In this document: positions 1-7,551 of the stretch, in pieces | Numbering within the stretch: position 1 is the first letter of the stretch | How the letters are laid out: each line of letters opens with the position of its first letter | DNA from: Lachnospiraceae bacterium | GTDB lineage: Bacteria > Bacillota > Clostridia > Lachnospirales > Lachnospiraceae | Direction of reading: 5' to 3' | Length of the DNA stretch: 31,258 bases | Assembly (NCBI GenBank): GCA_900766575.1 | Contig: CAAFVW010000138.1 | Span: 1-31,258, forward strand | Notes under the pieces: generated by a model | What the model was told of the DNA's origin: nothing | The model's input: the letters and a program-made list of their open reading frames with translations, nothing else | Database searches by the model: none | Position numbers and translations under genes: made by a program

Positions 1-196
1 AACGTAGGGTTGCCGTACAACCCACGAACTCCCGAAGCATGCGATAAACCAGTAGCCACGACTGGGTATAAGAATAAGCTGACCGTTTGCAGACGTCGGT
101 ACTTAGCGAGGGTATTTTCCTCGCTTATGTACCGTTACGTCTGCAACCGAGTGAGAACGTGTCAGCGTTTCTTATACCCTGTCAGTGGCTACGGGA
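1..196 (+). ncRNA. highly structured non-coding RNA, possibly a raiA-motif RNA
   Basis: Seen: a compact 5' hairpin (7-12 with 18-23, loop CCGTA) leads into an unpaired, conserved-looking stretch (24-51). A very long, almost fully paired arm follows: 52-59 with 185-192, 64-74 with 169-179, 78-83 with 161-166, 87-96 with 137-146, 97-102 with 129-134 and 106-111 with 119-124, closing on a 7-nt loop. Base pairing on this scale is not expected of coding DNA, and the short reading frame across it has no sensible protein composition. Family knowledge from memory: the size (about 190 nt), the 5' hairpin plus long arm, and the clostridial host fit the raiA-motif RNA class, which is abundant in Clostridia and linked to sporulation and aggregation. 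I cannot confirm the class without a covariance model. The 5' end may lie just outside the window. It is not a tRNA, a tmRNA (no CCA end or tag frame) or an SRP RNA (no conserved GGAA domain). Confidence 0.6.
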
Positions 197-261
197 ATTT
201 GAAAATGAAGTCATTCTTTAACTCTCAAGTTAATGTATTTTTACAAGGATGAAATAAGAGA

Positions 262-290
262 TTGACGTAACTCTATATCCATATTATGAT
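262..290 (+). promoter_or_regulatory. sigma-A promoter of the small acidic protein gene
   Basis: TTGACG (262-267) and TATGAT (285-290) are separated by exactly 17 nt. The predicted start site lies about 35 nt before the ATG at 333. The spacing and both hexamers fit a housekeeping promoter. Confidence 0.75.
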
Positions 291-332
291 GAAAACAGAT
301 AAGACATTCTCGTAAGATTTGGAGGTAATAGT

Positions 333-596
333 ATGCGTGAGTATGATGATGCGGTACTGGAATGCTTCCTGGACAAACAGCTCCAGCTCTTTCCGGAACC
401 CGTAGCGGAGACATTGGATGAGGCAGAAGGATTTCTGGAAGAGTGCATGGCAGTCGTAGTAGATTCCGTGGATGACGTCATTGACTATTTCGATGAGGCC
501 GGCATGGACATGGACGGTGCCGTGGATGATGAGATTCTGGAAGCCGATGAGGTATTTGACATCGGAGACGGCAGATATTTGATCGTAGAAGCGTAA
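333..596 (+). CDS. small acidic protein of unknown function
   Basis: This is an 87-residue open frame with an excellent ribosome binding site (GGAGGT, 321-326, 6 nt before ATG). It has its own promoter (262-290) and its own terminator (617-658), so it is a monocistronic gene. Roughly a third of the residues are Asp or Glu and there are very few basic residues, giving a strongly acidic protein. The middle (about residues 23-65) reads as amphipathic helices with regularly spaced hydrophobic residues. The C-terminus ends in a short beta-like GDGRYLIVEA stretch. There is no signal peptide, no membrane segment, and only two cysteines. I do not recognise a named family and assign no function. The acidic, compact nature would suit a protein that binds a basic partner, but that is speculation. 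Expression is probably constitutive, given the near-consensus promoter. Confidence 0.8.
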   Translation: MREYDDAVLECFLDKQLQLFPEPVAETLDEAEGFLEECMAVVVDSVDDVIDYFDEAGMDMDGAVDDEILEADEVFDIGDGRYLIVEA

Positions 597-616
597 ACAG
601 AATTATGGAATGAACC

Positions 617-658
617 GGGGCTCTCCGACATATATATGTTGGAGGGCTCCTTTGTTTT
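617..658 (+). terminator. rho-independent terminator after the small acidic protein gene
   Basis: A stem of about 14-15 bp with one or two G-U pairs, formed by 617-630 and 637-650, is followed by TTTGTTTT (651-658). It separates the upstream unit from murD. Confidence 0.8.
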
Positions 659-700
659 GGGCTCCTGTAAAATTGTCTTCCCCATTCGCCGGGAATGCGT

Positions 701-706
701 TATAAT
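701..706 (+). promoter_or_regulatory. possible -10 element for the murD operon
   Basis: A perfect TATAAT lies 48 nt before the chosen murD start, just after a terminator, so a promoter is needed here. No convincing -35 hexamer lies 16-18 nt upstream, so this may be weak or activator dependent. Confidence 0.4.
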
Positions 707-753
707 GAACTGATGGACTTTTACAGAAAGTACAGAAAGGTATGGTAGGGAAA

Positions 754-2127
754 ATGTTAGAAGGACAAAAAGTTCTTGTCATCGGTTCCGGCATCAGCGG
801 TATCGGTGCAGTGAAATTATTGGAAAAATACAACGCAGACGTGATTCTGTATGACAGCAGTGATAAATTGACCAAAGAAGATCTGGAGGCAAAGCTTCCG
901 GAAGGAAGCAAGGCAGTCTGCATCGCAGGAGTTCTTCCGAGGGAGGCAGAACTGAGCATCCAGGCAGCCGTATTAAGCCCCGGAGTGCCCACAGACATTC
1001 CTCTGGTGAATCGTATGAGAGACAGAGGAGTACAGATCTTAGGTGAGATCGAACTGGGATTCCTCGCAGAGCAGGGCAGAGTGATCGCTATCACCGGTAC
1101 GAACGGTAAGACGACAACTACAACTCTGACCGGTGAGATCATGAAGGCACATTTCGGTGAAAACAAGACATTCGTGGTAGGAAATATCGGTAATCCCTAT
1201 ACGCTGGAGGCAGATAAGACCTCCAGAGACAGTGTCACCGTGGGAGAGATCAGCTCTTTCCAGCTGGAGACCATACATACTTTTCATCCGGTGGTATCGG
1301 CAATCCTGAATATTACACCGGATCACCTGAACAGACATCATACCATGGAAGCCTATGTGGCAGCCAAGGAAGCGATAGCCTCCCATCAGACGAAGAGTGA
1401 TATCTGTGTGCTGAATTATGATAATGATTACACCAGAGATTTTGCAGACAGATGCCCCGCAACGCCGGTACTTTTTTCCTCTCATCAGGAGTTGGAAAAC
1501 GGTTATTTTCTGCGCGGAGACAAGATCATTAAGAGTGTAAACGGCGAAGAGACAATTCTTATGGATATCCATGCAGACATGAATCTGGTAGGCCTGTGCA
1601 ATGTGGAAAATGTCATGGCAGCCATTGCCATTGCAGAGGGTATGCAGGTGCCCATGGAAACGATCCTGAGCGTGATCCGCGGATTCCATGCAGTAGAGCA
1701 CAGAATCGAGTTCGTAGCCAGCAAAGGCGGCGTGGATTATTATAATGACTCCAAGGGAACCAATCCGGATGCCGCGATTCAGGGCATCAAGGCCATGAGC
1801 AAACCTACGGTTCTCATCGGCGGCGGATATGATAAACAGAGTGAATATGATGAGTGGATCGACAGCTTTGATGGCAAGGTAAAATGTCTTGTCCTCATTG
1901 GACAGACCAGAGAAAAGATTGCTGAATGCGCAAGAAAACATGGATTCGACAAAATCCGTTTCGCAGATACCTATGAGGAATGTCTGAAACTGTGTACCGA
2001 ACTGGCAGAGCCGGGGGATGCGGTGCTGTTATCTCCGGCCTGTGCAAGCTGGGGAATGTTCCCGAATTATGAAGTCAGAGGACAGCTTTTCAAGGAATAT
2101 GTCCGTGGACTGGCGGATGAGTCATAA
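754..2127 (+). CDS. murD: UDP-N-acetylmuramoyl-L-alanine--D-glutamate ligase MurD
   Basis: This cytoplasmic peptidoglycan precursor enzyme adds D-glutamate to UDP-MurNAc-L-Ala using ATP. Seen: an N-terminal Rossmann-like segment (KVLVIGSGISGIGA) for UDP-substrate binding; the ATP-binding loop GTNGKTT starting near residue 115 with Lys119; the central Mur ligase signature NITPDHLNRH; and the C-terminal HRIEFV and YNDSKGTNPDA motifs typical of MurD. The length of about 457 residues is normal. Start choice: an ATG at 742 has its purine-rich stretch only 1 nt away, while ATG 754 gives MLEGQKVLVIG, the usual MurD N-terminus, and has AGGG a few bases upstream. I prefer 754, but 742 (461 aa) cannot be excluded. 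It is the first gene of the murD-ftsW-murA-divIB run, 30 nt ahead of ftsW. mraY, often its upstream neighbour, is not adjacent here. Confidence 0.95.
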   Translation: MLEGQKVLVIGSGISGIGAVKLLEKYNADVILYDSSDKLTKEDLEAKLPEGSKAVCIAGVLPREAELSIQAAVLSPGVPTDIPLVNRMRDRGVQILGEIELGFLAEQGRVIAITGTNGKTTTTTLTGEIMKAHFGENKTFVVGNIGNPYTLEADKTSRDSVTVGEISSFQLETIHTFHPVVSAILNITPDHLNRHHTMEAYVAAKEAIASHQTKSDICVLNYDNDYTRDFADRCPATPVLFSSHQELENGYFLRGDKIIKSVNGEETILMDIHADMNLVGLCNVENVMAAIAIAEGMQVPMETILSVIRGFHAVEHRIEFVASKGGVDYYNDSKGTNPDAAIQGIKAMSKPTVLIGGGYDKQSEYDEWIDSFDGKVKCLVLIGQTREKIAECARKHGFDKIRFADTYEECLKLCTELAEPGDAVLLSPACASWGMFPNYEVRGQLFKEYVRGLADES

Positions 2128-2157
2128 TAATTATAAAAATAAGGAGTAAACGCAGGC

Positions 2158-3327
2158 ATGGCAGAAACGCGGAGAAGAAGACGCAAAAAGAAACAACAAT
2201 CCGAATACTTTTTTGACTACAGCCTGCTCTTTATTGTGCTGTTTTTACTGGGATTCGGTCTGATCATGATTTATTCGGCCAGTTCCTATGAGGCCTATGA
2301 TACCTATGGCGATGCTGCCTACTATATGAAAAAACAGCTGATTGCCAATATCATCGGACTGGTATTTATGATGGTCATTGCCAACATTCCCTACAGATTC
2401 TGGGAACGATTTGCCGTGCTGGGGTATGTGGTGTCACTGATCTTGATCTTTCTGGTGAAAACTCCTCTTGGCATCAGTTCCCACGGCGCGACCAGATGGA
2501 TCGGTATTCCACATACGGGATTTAATTTACAGCCGGCAGAGGTGGCGAAGCTGTGCATGATCCTGTTCCTGGCAAGCCTGGTATGCAAGATGGGAAAAGC
2601 AGTCCGCACCATGAAGGGATTTATCATTATGTTGCTTGTACCCTTGCCGATTGCACTTTCTGTCTATCTTGTTACGGATAATTTAAGCTCTGCAATCATC
2701 ATCATGGGCATTGCAGTACTGATGGTATTCGTGGCAAGTCCGGATTACAAGAAGTTTGTCATCATGGGGGTTGGCGGAGTGTCCCTTGCGGCATTATTGG
2801 TATTCGCGGTTGTACAGATGGGAGATAAGGTCGGAACCTTCCGTCTGGCGAGAATTCAGGTATGGCTGAATCCGGAGAGTCAGGCACAGGATAAGGGATT
2901 CCAGACATTGCAGGCCTTGTATGCCATCGGAAGCGGCGGCATCTGGGGCAAAGGTCTGGGACAGAGCATGCAGAAGCTGAGCTTCCTGCCGGAGGCACAG
3001 AATGATATGATTTTTTCGATTATCTGTGAGGAACTGGGATTGTTTGGAGCTGTTGCCATTATCCTGATGTTCATTATGCTGCTGTGGCGAATGATGGTGA
3101 TTGCCAACAATGCGCCGGATCTGTTCGGAGCCATGCTGGTAGTGGGAGTCATGGGACATATTGCGATTCAGGCGATCTTAAATATTGCCGTAGTGACGAA
3201 TTCCATTCCCAATACCGGAATTTCGCTGCCGTTTATCAGTTACGGAGGTTCTTCGGCGCTGTTCCTGCTCTCTGAGATCGGGCTGGTTTTAAGCGTGGCT
3301 CGAAGAATCCAGTTAAAGGAATTATAA
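2158..3327 (+). CDS. ftsW: SEDS-family peptidoglycan glycosyltransferase FtsW/SpoVE
   Basis: This integral membrane glycan polymerase of the SEDS family works with a class B penicillin-binding protein at the septum (FtsW) or in spore cortex synthesis (SpoVE). Seen: a basic N-terminal tail (RRRRRKKK) followed by about ten membrane segments. The SEDS signatures are GATRWIG followed by NLQPAEVAK, then FLPEAQNDMIF near residue 275, and the final PNTGISLPFISYGGSS stretch. The length of 389 residues is standard. AAGGAG at 2141-2146 serves the ATG. It lies 30 nt after murD, in an operon. In many Clostridia and Bacillus the copy in this position is called spoVE. Sequence reading alone does not separate the vegetative and sporulation roles. 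murG, which often follows, is absent before murA. Confidence 0.93.
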   Translation: MAETRRRRRKKKQQSEYFFDYSLLFIVLFLLGFGLIMIYSASSYEAYDTYGDAAYYMKKQLIANIIGLVFMMVIANIPYRFWERFAVLGYVVSLILIFLVKTPLGISSHGATRWIGIPHTGFNLQPAEVAKLCMILFLASLVCKMGKAVRTMKGFIIMLLVPLPIALSVYLVTDNLSSAIIIMGIAVLMVFVASPDYKKFVIMGVGGVSLAALLVFAVVQMGDKVGTFRLARIQVWLNPESQAQDKGFQTLQALYAIGSGGIWGKGLGQSMQKLSFLPEAQNDMIFSIICEELGLFGAVAIILMFIMLLWRMMVIANNAPDLFGAMLVVGVMGHIAIQAILNIAVVTNSIPNTGISLPFISYGGSSALFLLSEIGLVLSVARRIQLKEL

Positions 3328-3393
3328 GACATGGTACGAAACAGCGTATCCCTACATAAGATATAAGTATCTTAAAAACGGGGATGGTGCTGT

Positions 3394-4677
3394 ATGAAAG
3401 GAATCCGGATACAGGGAGGCATGCCGTTACAGGGAAAGGTGCGTATACAGGGCTCGAAAAATGCGGCACTTCCCATCCTTGCGGCAACACTTCTTACCAA
3501 TGAAGTATCCTATATTCAGAACTGCCCGCGCATTACGGATGTACATCGTTTCGTATATCTGCTCCGGGAGTTGGGATGTCTGGTACACTGGCAGGAAAAA
3601 GGAATCCGGGTACAGCCGGGCGGAGAGACGGAGCAGCCCTGTGAAAAAGCGGAAACCAGACGGATGCAGGGAGAGGCGATTACCGGAATGCGTTCTTCGT
3701 TGTGTCTGTTGGGTGCATTGCTCGGCAGATGCGGCTATGTGACCATGGAGCATCCAGGCGGGTGCGTCATCGGTGAGAGACCCATTGACCTGCACATCAA
3801 GGCGTTGGAGCAGATGGGAGTTGAATTCCGGGAGGAAAACGGCCTTTTGTCTGCACAGGTGAAAGACGGAATCATGCATGGCGCCAAGATACGGCTGGAC
3901 TTTCCCAGTGTGGGAGCCACAGAGAATATTTTGCTGGCAGCGGTAAGAGCCGTCGGAGATACCAGAATCATCGGAGCGGCCAGAGAACCGGAAGTGACGG
4001 CATTGTGCGAGTTCCTGGTGGCGTGCGGCGCAGAGATTGAGGGAATCGGAGGCTCCACGATTCATATCCGGGGCGGCAGACCTCTTCATGGAACACAGTT
4101 CACAATTCCGGCAGACCGGATCGTGGCGGGAACTTATCTTTTTGCCTGTGTTGCCTGTGGAGGCAGCGTGTTGTTGGAAGAGGCTCCCTGGGAACAGATG
4201 GAAGCCGTGACACTTGTGGCAGAGAAAATGGGGGCGCAGTGTGTTGCCTCCGGGGAAGGATTGTTCGTGCAGGCATCCGGCAGACCGAAAGCAGTGAGCC
4301 ACATCCGAACCGGCCCGTACCCGGAATTCCCCACGGATCTGCAATCGGTGGCGATGGCCGTTCTGGCGAAGGCAGATGGACAAAGCTGTATCGAGGAGAA
4401 TATATTCGAGAACCGTTTCCGAATCGTAGAACCGTTGACAAGGATGGGAGCACAGATTTGCAAGAAGGATGGAAGACACGCGGTAATCACCGGAGTGGAG
4501 AAGCTGCAGGGAGGCCGGATGGAGGCTTGTGAACTTCGCGGCGGGGCAGCGTTGGTTCTTGCAGGACTTGCAGCAGAGGGTGAGAGCTTCGTGACGGGAC
4601 AGCACTTCATAGAACGTGGATATGAAAATATCTGCAGAGATTTCAAAGAATTAGGAGCACGGATCATCAGTGTATAG
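3394..4677 (+). CDS. murA: UDP-N-acetylglucosamine 1-carboxyvinyltransferase MurA
   Basis: It catalyses the first committed step of peptidoglycan synthesis, transfer of enolpyruvate from PEP to UDP-GlcNAc in the cytoplasm, and belongs to the EPSP synthase fold. Seen: the N-terminal SKNAALPILAA motif; the flexible catalytic loop GGCVIGERPIDLH with the PEP-attacking, fosfomycin-target Cys at residue 124; and the second-domain motif PYPEFPTDLQ with the conserved Asp. The C-terminal LRGGAALVLAGLAAEG carries the conserved Arg. The 427 residues match the family. The ribosome binding site is modest (GGGGATGG). A small palindrome (AAGATA-TAAG-TATCTT, 3358-3373) lies in the 66-nt gap after ftsW and could be an mRNA hairpin. 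The last codons overlap the divIB start by 8 nt, which suggests translational coupling. Because the catalytic Cys is kept, the enzyme is predicted to be fosfomycin-sensitive. Confidence 0.95.
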   Translation: MKGIRIQGGMPLQGKVRIQGSKNAALPILAATLLTNEVSYIQNCPRITDVHRFVYLLRELGCLVHWQEKGIRVQPGGETEQPCEKAETRRMQGEAITGMRSSLCLLGALLGRCGYVTMEHPGGCVIGERPIDLHIKALEQMGVEFREENGLLSAQVKDGIMHGAKIRLDFPSVGATENILLAAVRAVGDTRIIGAAREPEVTALCEFLVACGAEIEGIGGSTIHIRGGRPLHGTQFTIPADRIVAGTYLFACVACGGSVLLEEAPWEQMEAVTLVAEKMGAQCVASGEGLFVQASGRPKAVSHIRTGPYPEFPTDLQSVAMAVLAKADGQSCIEENIFENRFRIVEPLTRMGAQICKKDGRHAVITGVEKLQGGRMEACELRGGAALVLAGLAAEGESFVTGQHFIERGYENICRDFKELGARIISV

Positions 4678-5404
4678 AGACCGAAGCAAAAATATCAGAA
4701 GAATAGTGATTATAGTTGTCCTGCTGCTTGCATTGGGAGGAGTGGCGGTGGCATTGCATTCTGTATACACGGTACGAACCGTATATGTGGAGGGAAATGT
4801 CCACTATACCGAGGATGAGATCAAAGAGATCGTAATGGCAGGACCTCTGGGAGAAAATTCCCTGTATTTGTCGTTGAAATACCGGGACAGAGGCATTCAG
4901 GACATTCCCTTTGTGGATGTAATGAATGTATCCATTCTGGCACCTGACACAATCAAAATCACGGTATACGAAAAAGCGCTGGCAGGATATGTCAAATATC
5001 TGGATACTTATATGTATTTTGACAAAGATGGCTACGTGGTGGAAAGTTCCGGGATTCGCACGCAGGGAATACCGCAGATCACGGGACTTTCCTTTGATCA
5101 TATCGTACTGGGGGAGCAGCTGCCGGTGGAGGATCCGCAGGTATTTGCAAGAATCATGGATCTGACGAAGCTGTTGAATAAGTATTCCCTGGCAGCGGAC
5201 AAGATTTATCTGCATTCCTCCGGAGAGATCACGATCTACTTTGGACAGATCAAGGTAGCCATGGGCAGTGACAACAGTAATCTGGAGGACAAACTACAGC
5301 TTTTACCCGGCTTTCTGGAGAAGCTGGAAGGGAAGAGCGGCACACTTCAAATGGAGAATTATGAGGAAGGCAAGGGCAAATTTACCTTCAAACCGGATGT
5401 GTGA
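4670..5404 (+). CDS. divIB: cell division protein FtsQ/DivIB
   Basis: This bitopic division protein stabilises the FtsL-FtsB (DivIC) complex at the septum. Seen: a short basic cytoplasmic N-terminus; one membrane segment at about residues 11-28; then an extracytoplasmic POTRA domain starting with TVYVEGNVHYTEDEI; and a beta domain ending about residue 230. The length of 244 is usual for DivIB of Firmicutes. The start is GTG at 4670, overlapping the last codons of murA, with AGGAG at 4653-4657. No in-frame ATG lies nearby. No separate promoter is visible, so it is co-transcribed and probably coupled with murA. The symbol ftsQ is equally used. Confidence 0.9.
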   Translation: MYRDRSKNIRRIVIIVVLLLALGGVAVALHSVYTVRTVYVEGNVHYTEDEIKEIVMAGPLGENSLYLSLKYRDRGIQDIPFVDVMNVSILAPDTIKITVYEKALAGYVKYLDTYMYFDKDGYVVESSGIRTQGIPQITGLSFDHIVLGEQLPVEDPQVFARIMDLTKLLNKYSLAADKIYLHSSGEITIYFGQIKVAMGSDNSNLEDKLQLLPGFLEKLEGKSGTLQMENYEEGKGKFTFKPDV

Positions 5405-5434
5405 AACGTTTGTGAAACATTTTTAAAAAATGGG

Positions 5435-5463
5435 TTGCTAAATTTGTAAAATGATTATATGAT
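5435..5463 (+). promoter_or_regulatory. sigma-A promoter of ftsZ
   Basis: TTGCTA (5435-5440), a 17-nt spacer and TATGAT (5458-5463). The start site falls about 35 nt before the ftsZ TTG codon. Just upstream, GTGAAAC occurs twice (5401-5407 and 5412-5418), overlapping the divIB stop; it might be a regulator site. Confidence 0.75.
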
Positions 5464-5505
5464 AGTCTATGTGAAATTGAAAAAGGTTAAAAGGAGGAAC
5501 TAACC

Positions 5506-6696
5506 TTGCTGGAGATTAAGACGAATGACGCGGATGTAGCTGCCAAAATCATCGTAGTCGGTGTAGGTGGCGCGGGTAACAACGCTGTAAATAGAATGGT
5601 AGATGAGAAAATTGACGGAGTAGATTTTATCGGTGTGAATACCGATAAGCAGGCATTGCAGCTCTGTAAAGCTCCGAAACTGTTACAGATCGGTGAGAAG
5701 CTGACCAAGGGCCTTGGTGCGGGAGCCAAGCCGGAGATCGGTGAGAAGGCAGCCGAGGAGAGTGCGGAGGAGATTTCCGCAGCTCTGAAGGGTGCAGACA
5801 TGGTATTTGTCACCTGCGGTATGGGTGGCGGTACGGGAACCGGAGCCGCTCCGGTAGTGGCTAAGCTTGCAAAGGATATGGGAATTCTGACAGTTGGTGT
5901 AGTGACCAAGCCTTTCCGCTTTGAAGCCAAAGCACGTATGGTAAATGCTTTAAATGGTATCGATCGTATCAAAGAACACGTGGATACCTTAATTGTGATA
6001 CCCAATGATAAGTTACTGGAGATCGTGGACAGGCGTACCACCATGCCGGAAGCACTGAAGAAGGCAGACGAGGTATTGCAGCAGGCAGTACAGGGAATCA
6101 CTGACCTGATTAATGTTCCTGCTGTGATTAATCTGGATTTCGCGGACGTACAGACGGTTATGAAGGACAAGGGTATTGCTCATATCGGTATCGGTGAAGG
6201 CAAGGGTGACGACAAAGCTATGGAAGCTGTCAAGATGGCAGTGGAGAGTCCTCTTCTGGAGACTACGATTTCCGGTGCTACTCACGTTATTATCAATATT
6301 TCCGGAGATATTACTCTGGCAGATGCTTCCGATGCGGCAAGCTACGTTCAGGAGCTGGCAGGAGATGATGTCAACATTATCTTTGGTGCGATGTATGATG
6401 AGTCCAAGTCCGACAGCTGTACCATCACGGTCATTGCTACCGGTCTGGAAGATAAGGCAAACAATCCGGCACAGAACCGTCTGGGCAGCGGCGCTGCTTT
6501 CAGACAGCCGGCATCCCATATTACCCCGAATTCCCTGAAGGGAATGAATTTACAGCCTACGATGCCCGTGACACCTGCAGGACAGGCTCCGACCAGACCT
6601 GTACAGCCGGTACCCGGCATTCATAAGCCTACGGACATCAGAAGCTCCGTAGAGGAGAAATCTCTGAAGATTCCTGATTTCTTACAGAGAAAGTAA
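5506..6696 (+). CDS. ftsZ: cell division protein FtsZ
   Basis: This is the tubulin-like GTPase that forms the Z-ring and recruits the divisome. Seen: the N-terminal nucleotide-binding segment IIVVGVGGAGNNAVNRM; the tubulin signature GGGTGTG at residues 107-113; the T7 region with NLDFADV for GTP hydrolysis across the subunit interface; and a variable, Pro-rich linker after about residue 320. The conserved C-terminal peptide KSLKIPDFLQRK binds FtsA, SepF or ZapA partners. The length of 396 residues is normal. The start codon is TTG at 5506 with a perfect AAGGAGG (5491-5497) 8 nt upstream; the next ATG lies inside the conserved core, so TTG is right. It has its own promoter and terminator, allowing expression apart from the mur genes. 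Confidence 0.97.
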   Translation: MLEIKTNDADVAAKIIVVGVGGAGNNAVNRMVDEKIDGVDFIGVNTDKQALQLCKAPKLLQIGEKLTKGLGAGAKPEIGEKAAEESAEEISAALKGADMVFVTCGMGGGTGTGAAPVVAKLAKDMGILTVGVVTKPFRFEAKARMVNALNGIDRIKEHVDTLIVIPNDKLLEIVDRRTTMPEALKKADEVLQQAVQGITDLINVPAVINLDFADVQTVMKDKGIAHIGIGEGKGDDKAMEAVKMAVESPLLETTISGATHVIINISGDITLADASDAASYVQELAGDDVNIIFGAMYDESKSDSCTITVIATGLEDKANNPAQNRLGSGAAFRQPASHITPNSLKGMNLQPTMPVTPAGQAPTRPVQPVPGIHKPTDIRSSVEEKSLKIPDFLQRK

Positions 6697-6726
6697 TACA
6701 TGGAAGCATTTGTGACGAAACATAAT

Positions 6727-6764
6727 AAGAGCCACAACACGGAAAATGGTGTTGTGGCTCTTTT
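6727..6764 (+). terminator. strong terminator after ftsZ
   Basis: A perfect 13-bp stem (6728-6740 with 6749-6761) with an 8-nt loop runs straight into TTTT. It may also end the opposite-strand gene that stops at 6787, though its T-run on that strand is poor. Confidence 0.9.
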
Positions 6765-6786
6765 CCTGTGCGTCTTGCGGCGCAGT

Positions 6787-7416
6787 TTACACAGGTGCTG
6801 TCGGGGAAGGACTTTTTTTGCTTCGCAGGGAGACGATTTTCTCCCCTGCTACGAAGAAAGCTCCAATCACACAGAGCAGAAGCATGGTGTCGAAACGATA
6901 GAGTACTACAGTGGAAAGTGCTTTCGCTTCGGGCAGAAACCGGCGGAACAGCAGGACGAAGACGGCTTCTACAGATCCAATTCCGGCAATCCCACAGACT
7001 CCGAGGAAACCAATCAGTAGATACCCCTGATAATCAGAAAAGGAGGCATGGACGAAGGGATACGTTGCGGTAAACAGCAACAGGCTGTACACGGCCATGG
7101 AGACTTTGCGCACAATATATTGGAAAAAATACATACCGGTAGCGTTGGGAACAGGAATGCCGGATTTGTTCAGGTAGTAGATCCCGGCAATGCCGGAACC
7201 GTTGCCCAGGGTAGCTGTTTTATAAAAGGAACAATAAAAGGCGTTGCAGAAGCCTTTCCAATTCGTGTATTCCGGGTGGGTCTTATGTACGATCAGCCAG
7301 GTGATATGTCCCTCACAGATATGATAGAGGATCACAGTGAGGAATAACACCAGAATTACCCGCGGTGAGACTTTTGTTTCATTGTCTCTCTTTTGCTGTA
7401 AAAGAGAAAGCAACAA
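6787..7416 (-). CDS. shortened lysylphosphatidylglycerol-synthase-TM-like membrane protein (possible remnant)
   Basis: A 209-codon frame encoding about six hydrophobic segments and a basic tail. The stretch TATLGNGSGIAGIYYLNKSG, followed by a conserved Arg-containing helix, and the later GIAGIGSVEAVF...LYRF stretch resemble the two best-conserved regions of the UPF0104 / LPG_synthase_TM flippase family (PF03706). That family normally runs to 300 residues or more. The first membrane segment and about 80-100 residues between the two conserved regions appear to be missing. The only possible start is TTG at 7416 with no visible Shine-Dalgarno sequence; a nearby ATG with a purine-rich leader is out of frame. 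It sits alone and antisense between ftsZ and ftsH. It could be a real short paralogue or a decaying, internally deleted gene. The role, if any, would be in membrane lipid flipping or modification. Confidence 0.5.
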   Translation of the reverse strand: MLLSLLQQKRDNETKVSPRVILVLFLTVILYHICEGHITWLIVHKTHPEYTNWKGFCNAFYCSFYKTATLGNGSGIAGIYYLNKSGIPVPNATGMYFFQYIVRKVSMAVYSLLLFTATYPFVHASFSDYQGYLLIGFLGVCGIAGIGSVEAVFVLLFRRFLPEAKALSTVVLYRFDTMLLLCVIGAFFVAGEKIVSLRSKKSPSPTAPV

Positions 7417-7486
7417 AATGGTTAAAAAGTAGTTTTTTTGACGTCAGAGTTTATATTTTTTTTAGAATAAGGTAAGGGAAAAACCA

Positions 7487-7515
7487 TTGATTGTACGGTG
7501 TAAAATGGATATTAT
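7487..7515 (+). promoter_or_regulatory. sigma-A promoter of ftsH
   Basis: TTGATT (7487-7492), a 17-nt spacer and TATTAT (7510-7515), placing the start about 30 nt before the ATG at 7552. No CIRCE-type heat-shock repeat is visible nearby. Confidence 0.75.
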
Positions 7516-7551
7516 AATAACACTATCAGAGAAAACGAGGGAGAGAACGTT

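Noticed and set aside
10..252. 80-codon open frame across the left edge
   Set aside because: It runs straight through the paired arms of the structured RNA, has no binding site, and its translation is Arg/Tyr-rich with no domain.
1039..1941. 300-codon open frame antisense to murD
   Set aside because: Shadow frame with no start signal and a His/Ile-rich, implausible composition.
3427..4605. 392-codon open frame antisense to murA
   Set aside because: It lies wholly opposite a clear MurA gene with all catalytic residues. The translation is low-complexity, His/Cys/Ser/Arg-rich and unlike any family.
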